Shown: in pieces, positions 59,119 to 64,000 of the stretch
Layout of the letters: each line of letters starts with the position of its first letter
Numbering within the stretch: the stretch's first letter is position 1
Origin: Algoriphagus kandeliae
GTDB lineage: Bacteria; Bacteroidota; Bacteroidia; Cytophagales; Cyclobacteriaceae
Reading direction: 5' to 3'
Assembly (NCBI RefSeq): GCF_004571135.1
Contig: NZ_SPSB01000002.1
Span: 558,001-622,000, forward strand
DNA: 64,000 nucleotides
Program-made: the position numbers and the translations under genes
Notes under the pieces: model-generated
The model's database searches: none
Told to the model about the DNA's origin: nothing
Seen by the model: the letters and a program-made list of their open reading frames with translations, nothing else

Positions 59119-59916
59119 TCAGTAAACAAAAGAAACACCCAAAATTGGACCTTGTACTTTGACTTTGGTACTTAAATCCCCTGTATCTGAAGGATCCGTT
59201 CGGGAATACCTGAATGACCTAAATCCAGCATTTATTAGGATATGCTTAGCTATTTTAAATGAATTTAGGTAAGTAAGATCTGAAGAGAAGTCTGAGGAAT
59301 TTCCCCATCCAAATCCCCCAATACTTCCGTCTACGGTTACTAAAAATTTGCTGCTAATGATAAATTGAGAACGTAACCCAAGCATCAAATCAGTCCATTT
59401 TTGATCTTCGGATAGTGTTCCTTCATCCAAAACCCGGTCTCCAAATACCAGGCTATAATCCAGTTCTAAGTTATTCCTCCAAATTTTGGGGCCTGCATTT
59501 GCCGCTACTGACCAGCCTTTGATTACTCCGTTTTGGCCTGATTCATAGGATTCAAATAGGATGTAGCGCAATCTCAGATCCAATATTTGTTGTTTCACCT
59601 TTAAATCAACCAATAGAGGAGGATCAGGAAACTCCTCGCCTAACCTCGCAAAGGTTCCATCAAAGTTTAGGGATAGGCGTTTATACCTTATTCCAGCCAC
59701 AATTTGAAATCCGGCATTGGTTATTGATGCCAAGTCTGAAAAGGATTGTCGGATTTTTTGGCCTCCTACATCTGTGGATTGAGAAGCTAAAAGTGCATAA
59801 GGTGTAAGGTGAAATCCCCAGTCACTTTGCTTCTCTGTAAAGTCTAGCTGGCCTTCTTGAGCAATGGCAAAATTCAAAGAAAAGGAGAGCAATATTAATA
59901 CAAATAGCTTTTTCAT
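59119..59916 (-). CDS. outer-membrane beta-barrel protein of unknown function
   Basis: A 265-residue secreted protein (signal MKKLFVLILLSFSLNFAIAQ). It consists of alternating amphipathic beta segments (DWGFHLTPYALLAS, GFQIVAGIRYKRLSLNFDGTF, DLMLGLRSQFIISSKFLVTVDGS) and ends ILGVSFVY with a terminal aromatic residue, as outer-membrane barrels do. No precise family is recognised. It is the last gene of a leftward series of envelope proteins, 56 bases below the PorT-like gene. Confidence 0.72.
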   Translation of the reverse strand: MKKLFVLILLSFSLNFAIAQEGQLDFTEKQSDWGFHLTPYALLASQSTDVGGQKIRQSFSDLASITNAGFQIVAGIRYKRLSLNFDGTFARLGEEFPDPPLLVDLKVKQQILDLRLRYILFESYESGQNGVIKGWSVAANAGPKIWRNNLELDYSLVFGDRVLDEGTLSEDQKWTDLMLGLRSQFIISSKFLVTVDGSIGGFGWGNSSDFSSDLTYLNSFKIAKHILINAGFRSFRYSRTDPSDTGDLSTKVKVQGPILGVSFVY

Positions 59917-59972
59917 TTTGAATCTGTTTAAATAAACTAATTCCTTATTAAAAAATAGCTAAATAACTTTAC

Positions 59973-60752
59973 TTATTGGCTAGAGTTGGCTTCTTTTTTA
60001 CCAGCTCCTACCGGGATGGTCATGAAAAGATATAAGTTTGAATTTTGAGAGGAGTAGTCATATTGTTCCAAGTTGGATTCTTTCATGATATTGACCAATC
60101 CGTAATAATATGTCAATCCCAAGCTCATTCCATTCTTCCCTAACTTATATCCAAAACCACCTGAAAGTCCTGCATCAATCCCTCTGATTTGTTCTCGAAT
60201 ATCAAGTAAAAATGAGGCGTCGTCTTGGTCAATGAAGGAGTTTAAAAACTCATCGGAGGCTTTGTTTCTGAGTCCTATTTGACCACCAGCTTGAACAAAT
60301 AACTTTTTCTCTTTCCCGAGTCTATATTTTAGATGAACTGGAACATAAAAGTATCCCAGCCTTCTTGATATGCTACCGTCATTGAATATAGCGTCCAATT
60401 CTGGGTCAAGAAGTGAATACGTAGGAATATCCTTGGCACCTGCATTTGATTTAATTCGTACTCCTGTATTGAGCCATAGGTCATTTTTCATTCTGAAATC
60501 AAAATATAATCCCAAGTGAAAAAATCCCTGGCTTTTGGATTGCTCCAAACCACGAAGTTGGGCTTGATTGAATCCTCCCTCGAGACCAAATTCAATATTT
60601 TCTGAGTTAAGCTTGTCTCCGAAAAGTAAAGATATAAGTACCTGGCCATTAGAATTTTGAAAAGTAAAAAAGTAAATAAACAGGAAGAATAGAAGAGAAA
60701 GCTTGTTCTTAAATGAATTCAATTCTTTTAGTTTTGATGTGATCAGAATCAT
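59973..60752 (-). CDS. PorT-like outer-membrane beta-barrel protein
   Basis: A 259-residue protein. A hydrophobic N-terminal stretch (NKLSLLFFLFIYFFTFQNSNGQ) is the export signal. The mature part has barrel-like segments (NIEFGLEGGFNQAQLRGL, FHLGLYFDFRMKNDLWLNTGV, YFYVPVHLKYRLG, GIDAGLSGGFGYKLGKNGMSLGLTYYYGL), the pattern of the OMP_b-brl_2/PorT family. The YVPVHLKYRLG motif is typical of that family. The first ATG at 60779 overlaps the end of the upstream gene; the second at 60752 is preferred but not certain. Confidence 0.75.
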   Translation of the reverse strand: MILITSKLKELNSFKNKLSLLFFLFIYFFTFQNSNGQVLISLLFGDKLNSENIEFGLEGGFNQAQLRGLEQSKSQGFFHLGLYFDFRMKNDLWLNTGVRIKSNAGAKDIPTYSLLDPELDAIFNDGSISRRLGYFYVPVHLKYRLGKEKKLFVQAGGQIGLRNKASDEFLNSFIDQDDASFLLDIREQIRGIDAGLSGGFGYKLGKNGMSLGLTYYYGLVNIMKESNLEQYDYSSQNSNLYLFMTIPVGAGKKEANSSQ

Positions 60753-60763
60753 AGCAGAAATAG

Positions 60764-61831
60764 TTAATTTGAAAACCAATTTTTCCCCTTTATTCCAAAG
60801 CGATAATTCAAGGAAAATAGACCTGCTGTTCGGTCTCCCAGAAATTGGGCCTCTGTCCTAATTTGCCAGCGGTAATTCAATTGCCATTGAGCTCCAATGA
60901 GCATATTCCAAGGATTTTCTATGCCTTTATTAAAAGAATAGCTGATGTAGGAATCTTGTATGCTTTCTCCCAAATTGTCCAATCCTTCTCCGAGTCTATT
61001 ATAGATAAGTGCATATTTGAGTTTGTCTGCAGGGCTCAAATCTTCATACCAATTATCCAGATTTCCCTGAAGCTCTTGGATCCTTTCAGGAGCATTAGGG
61101 GCTAGTTCTAAGGATGGAATATTTCCTGTAGTTTCGCTATTGAAGGAAGTGAGCATAGCACCCGCCCAAAAAGTAACATTACTCTGAGGTCTGTTCTTGA
61201 ATTTGAAGACCGGCCCTGTTCTAATTCCGAATATGGTAACCTTTGCAGGTTCTTCTAATCTAGGATTATAATTGAAAGTCTGATTCATGTCTAAAGAGGC
61301 AAATAATCTACCAACTGCCCCAGCTGCCATCAGTCCGTAGCCTACATAGGTTCCACTTACTTCTGTGCTTACATCCAATGGAATTGGTTTCGTTAGGTTG
61401 ACATTGATGTCTGCCTTTTTTGTTTGACCTACAATTCCATACACATTTAAAAAGGGTAATACCCAAGTGTCAATTCGAATATTGTGTGTGCTAGTTTGTG
61501 CCTTTATGTCTTCAAATTCCACCACTTCACTTAAATCGATCATATTGGGTGGGTTTGGATCTGAAAATCTTCCAAACCCCAAGGATAAATCTGTAAGGGA
61601 TAAAAATTGGGTACCTACCAGATTATTTACCATGATGCCCATAGGGAAGGGGAGACGAACCTTAGCATTGTGGGCCTTATCACCAAGAATTGGTAAAATA
61701 TATGGGTATGGTTTTTCGAAATAGGAGGAATCACTCGTACTCGCTTTTTTCCCCTTTTGCGCCTCTGTTGAGAAAGGGAGTAAGGCAAAAAGGAGAAGGA
61801 AAATTGCCTGGATTTTAAAAATTTTCTTCAT
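60764..61831 (-). CDS. outer-membrane barrel-type protein of unknown function
   Basis: A 355-residue secreted protein (signal MKKIFKIQAIFLLLFALLPFSTEAQ). Beta-type stretches such as TYVGYGLMAAGAVGRLFASLDM, ATVTIFGIRTGPVF-like strands and WNMLIGAQWQLNYRWQIRTEAQF suggest a barrel. A helical insertion (PERIQELQGNLDNWYEDLSP) lies near 245-265. No family is firmly recognised. It stands 99 bases below a DUF1254/DUF1214 lipoprotein and 11 bases above the PorT-like gene, which suggests that all five leftward genes are expressed together. Confidence 0.7.
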   Translation of the reverse strand: MKKIFKIQAIFLLLFALLPFSTEAQKGKKASTSDSSYFEKPYPYILPILGDKAHNAKVRLPFPMGIMVNNLVGTQFLSLTDLSLGFGRFSDPNPPNMIDLSEVVEFEDIKAQTSTHNIRIDTWVLPFLNVYGIVGQTKKADINVNLTKPIPLDVSTEVSGTYVGYGLMAAGAVGRLFASLDMNQTFNYNPRLEEPAKVTIFGIRTGPVFKFKNRPQSNVTFWAGAMLTSFNSETTGNIPSLELAPNAPERIQELQGNLDNWYEDLSPADKLKYALIYNRLGEGLDNLGESIQDSYISYSFNKGIENPWNMLIGAQWQLNYRWQIRTEAQFLGDRTAGLFSLNYRFGIKGKNWFSN

Positions 61832-61930
61832 AGCAGGTTTTTTTCTTTATGTGGCATTTAGCGTAAGTAAAACCAGTGAGAGTAGAAGAAAGCGAGATTA
61901 GAGCTCAACTACCTCGGGCTGATCCATACT

Positions 61931-63346
61931 TTAATTCACCTTGTATATTTTAGGTTGTTTCCAGCTTCCATCTAGCACTTCTTTTCTAGGTAAGTATAAT
62001 CTCATAACTATTGAAAATGGTCCCTTTGGTGCAGGCAGCCAATTGGATTCTTTTTCTTTTCCTGGAGATTCATTTTGAAAATAAAGGGTTAGCCCTCCAT
62101 CTTCGTCAAAAACGAAATCATCCACCATAGGTGAATTGAGTAGATATCGATTAAGCGGGTTCTCTACCAAAAGGCTTGCCGGAAGCTCATACATGGTCAA
62201 GGACCAAAACGCATCCACTGGAGGTAAATTTCCTGGCTCAAATCGAAGCTTGTATCTATTTGCACCATTGAGAGGTTGATTATCCGAGTCAACATAATAG
62301 GAAGGATAAACAGCTTCTTCAGCACTCACTCCCCAAATTCCCAATACCGCCCCAGCCATTCTCAGGCTGTAATTATTGTTTAGATGACCGCGATTCCCAA
62401 ATACATCTCCGGAACCTAATTCACCGGTTTCCGCTTTTGCCTTGATTGCGGCTAAGTCCTCCCAAGCATCTGCTATTCCGAGTTTAATCGCTTCTTGAAT
62501 TTCGGGTGAAAAATCTTCCCAATTAAATTCCATACCCGCACCAATTCTCAGCTTTGCAAAGCGATTCATTAAATCTGCTTCTGATGGATGAACAGGGCAG
62601 AATTTGAGAAGATAGTTTAGCTGCTCAAACACCTTTGGGGATGTTCTAATTTCCTCTTGAGTCAATGGTTCAATAAATTGTACCTCAGGTGCTGTTTCTG
62701 GTGCAGAAATTCCTAAAAACGAGGATAGCGGTTGAATTTGATATCCGTCTTGGATCTGCTTCACATTTTCAAGATCATCGGGATTGAATAGTTGGGTTCG
62801 ATAAACAGCATAAACCAACTCCGTTTCGGAACGGATTACTTTTTCTATACCATCAGGAGTTTCACCATCCCACTCAGGTCCGGCAATAAGAAAATTGCCA
62901 CCACCATTGCCTGTGGTTCGGGTTCCGATAAAGGCAAAGTTATGGGTGTACATATCAATTAATTGCACACTGAAATAACGTCCTTCTTCAATATCCGAAA
63001 CTGTAAGCACCATTGGTTCTGAACGCAAATCCAATGCAGCAAAGCTATAGGGGGTATCCGAATTTGGGGTTTGTATTGTACGGTCTTCAGGAGTATAAAC
63101 CCTAGCCAGGTTAATCAGTTTATTCCAGGGGCCCTTGTAGTCCGGGCTGTTTTTGTCCACGAAATAATTATGAAGTCCGCGATAGTGATCCACCATGGGA
63201 TTCGCATAAGTATAAGCTTCTTTGGCGATGGCGCGCGCTTCCTCAGGGCTAAGTTCCTCTTGCGTGTTGCAAGAATTCAGGAAGATTAAGGCTACTAAAA
63301 AAAGGCCTGATTTGATTAGGGTATAAATAGTTTGCTTTTTCATCAC
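61931..63346 (-). CDS. DUF1254/DUF1214 lipoprotein
   Basis: A 471-residue lipoprotein (lipobox IFLNSC, Cys26). The DUF1254 domain (about 35-170: EARAIAKEAYTYANPMVDHYRG, TPNSDTPYSFAALDLRSEPMVLTV, RYFSVQLIDMYTHNFAFIGTRTTG) is followed by DUF1214 (about 330-460: NYSLRMAGAVLGIWGVSAEEAVYP, NRYKLRFEPGNLPPVDAFWSLTMYELP, WLPAPKGPFSIVMRLYLP). Members are exported proteins of unknown function. The gene is 3 bases below a second, similar gene that runs off the window. Confidence 0.85.
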   Translation of the reverse strand: MMKKQTIYTLIKSGLFLVALIFLNSCNTQEELSPEEARAIAKEAYTYANPMVDHYRGLHNYFVDKNSPDYKGPWNKLINLARVYTPEDRTIQTPNSDTPYSFAALDLRSEPMVLTVSDIEEGRYFSVQLIDMYTHNFAFIGTRTTGNGGGNFLIAGPEWDGETPDGIEKVIRSETELVYAVYRTQLFNPDDLENVKQIQDGYQIQPLSSFLGISAPETAPEVQFIEPLTQEEIRTSPKVFEQLNYLLKFCPVHPSEADLMNRFAKLRIGAGMEFNWEDFSPEIQEAIKLGIADAWEDLAAIKAKAETGELGSGDVFGNRGHLNNNYSLRMAGAVLGIWGVSAEEAVYPSYYVDSDNQPLNGANRYKLRFEPGNLPPVDAFWSLTMYELPASLLVENPLNRYLLNSPMVDDFVFDEDGGLTLYFQNESPGKEKESNWLPAPKGPFSIVMRLYLPRKEVLDGSWKQPKIYKVN

Positions 63347-63349
63347 TCT

Positions 63350-64000
63350 CTAATTTTTTTGAACTACTGGTGGTACATATAGTGGATCTAGGGACTCAGG
63401 CTCCGGCCAGTAAAAACGGGCCTGAAGAGAAAAGGGGCCGTCATGTGCTGGAAGCCAATTCGACTCTAAATCGGGGCCTGGATTCTCCTTTTGAATATAG
63501 ATATCCAGAGAGCCGTCGGGATTATACTTTAGGCCTTTTGTATTACTAGCTATGATGTAGCGATCGATCTCATTTGCCACAAGCAATTGCTCGGGTAATT
63601 TGTACATTGTGAAGGACCAGAAAGCTTTTACAGGTGGAAGTCGATCTGCCTCAAAATGAACCGTGTAATTGTGCTTAGATCCGTCTAAATCTTCACCGTC
63701 TGCATCTACAGTAGCTTCTGGATAGTAAGCTTCTTCCAAGTTGTTTCCCCAAAGTCCAAAATATGCTGCCGCTGCTCTTCTCAAGTATTTACCCTGCATG
63801 AATTCCCGGTTTCCAAAAGCTCCCGAAATCAACATCCATCCATTTTGCCGCTCTCCTAGGTTGGAAACTTCTGCTTCAATTTTTTTCATCGCATTGGCTA
63901 TTCCCGTTTCAATCACCGCTTTTAACTCTGGATCAAGGCCAGTTTCATTAAATGTTTTACCCGGTCCAATACCAATTTTAGAAAATCTGTCGAACAACTC
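63350..64000 (-). CDS. DUF1254/DUF1214 family protein, C-terminal part (cut by window end)
   Basis: The last 216 residues of a second DUF1254/DUF1214 protein. Visible are AAAAYFGLWGNNLEEAYYPE, NYTVHFEADRLPPVKAFWSFTMYKLP and WLPAHDGPFSLQARFYWPEP, which match the same positions of the 61931-63346 product, so the two are tandem paralogues. No ATG begins the visible frame; the codon at 63997 is TTG inside the gene, and the frame stays open to the window edge. The N-terminal DUF1254 half lies outside. Confidence 0.82.
   Translation of the reverse strand, partial: ELFDRFSKIGIGPGKTFNETGLDPELKAVIETGIANAMKKIEAEVSNLGERQNGWMLISGAFGNREFMQGKYLRRAAAAYFGLWGNNLEEAYYPEATVDADGEDLDGSKHNYTVHFEADRLPPVKAFWSFTMYKLPEQLLVANEIDRYIIASNTKGLKYNPDGSLDIYIQKENPGPDLESNWLPAHDGPFSLQARFYWPEPESLDPLYVPPVVQKN

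Noticed and set aside
1..64000. CRISPR arrays, rRNA, tRNA genes, prophage or complete insertion sequences
   Set aside because: No regular repeat-spacer pattern, no rRNA-like stretch, no cloverleaf in the gaps read, and no transposase or phage genes among the coding regions.

Overview
The window comes from a member of the Bacteroidota, most likely the order Cytophagales and a Cyclobacteriaceae (Algoriphagus-like) organism. The reasons are a MurF-alanine racemase fusion, an OMP_b-brl_3 type TonB-dependent receptor, PorT-like barrels, many lipoproteins, a hybrid AraC/TPR regulator, no clear Shine-Dalgarno sequences, and several TAnnTTTG boxes, which match the Bacteroidota -7 promoter element. 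The genus is an inference. I saw no rRNA, tRNA, CRISPR array, prophage or complete insertion sequence.

Layout. 1-10 kb: a truncated TatD-like hydrolase, a secreted serine hydrolase, a TonB-dependent receptor, then PiT, tadA and sodA. Two phosphate carriers of different families (PiT and Na/Pi) diverge at 6.6-6.8 kb. deoC and a saccharopine-dehydrogenase-like gene follow. 10-14 kb: three tandem FKBP lipoproteins behind an NrnA-type phosphoesterase, facing ndk. 14.3-15.8 kb: a short arsenic-type operon (arsR, DUF6428, arsenate-reductase-like phosphatase) behind a perfect palindromic operator and without an efflux pump. 15.8-21 kb: scpA, a flippase-like membrane protein, murF-alr and a potassium channel form a leftward run. 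21-28 kb: dxs, a hydrolase, an AT-rich small-peptide plus lipoprotein pair, prmC and an RsmB-type methyltransferase. 28-41 kb is signalling and surface biology: a universal stress protein, a TPR histidine kinase and NarL-type response regulator flanked by two genes with the same promoter architecture, TIG and DUF6252-like lipoproteins, and an AraC/TPR regulator diverging from an ankyrin, acyltransferase and serine hydrolase operon. 41-50 kb is core: ileS behind a structured RNA leader, lspA, an SNF2 helicase and a PIN-PhoH ATPase. 50-58 kb is a rhamnoside-degradation cluster (two GH78 enzymes and an esterase). 58.3-59 kb holds a REP-like palindrome and a sigma-54-like promoter in front of a very small gene. 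59-64 kb is a leftward run of three outer-membrane barrel candidates and two tandem DUF1254/DUF1214 lipoproteins, the last cut by the window end.

The most interesting material is regulatory. It comprises the structured element before ileS, the gap-free 64-bp promoter match at 29.4 and 33.4 kb on either side of a two-component pair, the 20-bp-spaced direct repeats beside the AraC/TPR regulator, and the tandem TGTCCG palindromes with a GG-N10-GC promoter at 58.6-58.7 kb. All function assignments come from reading motifs by eye. No database search was run.
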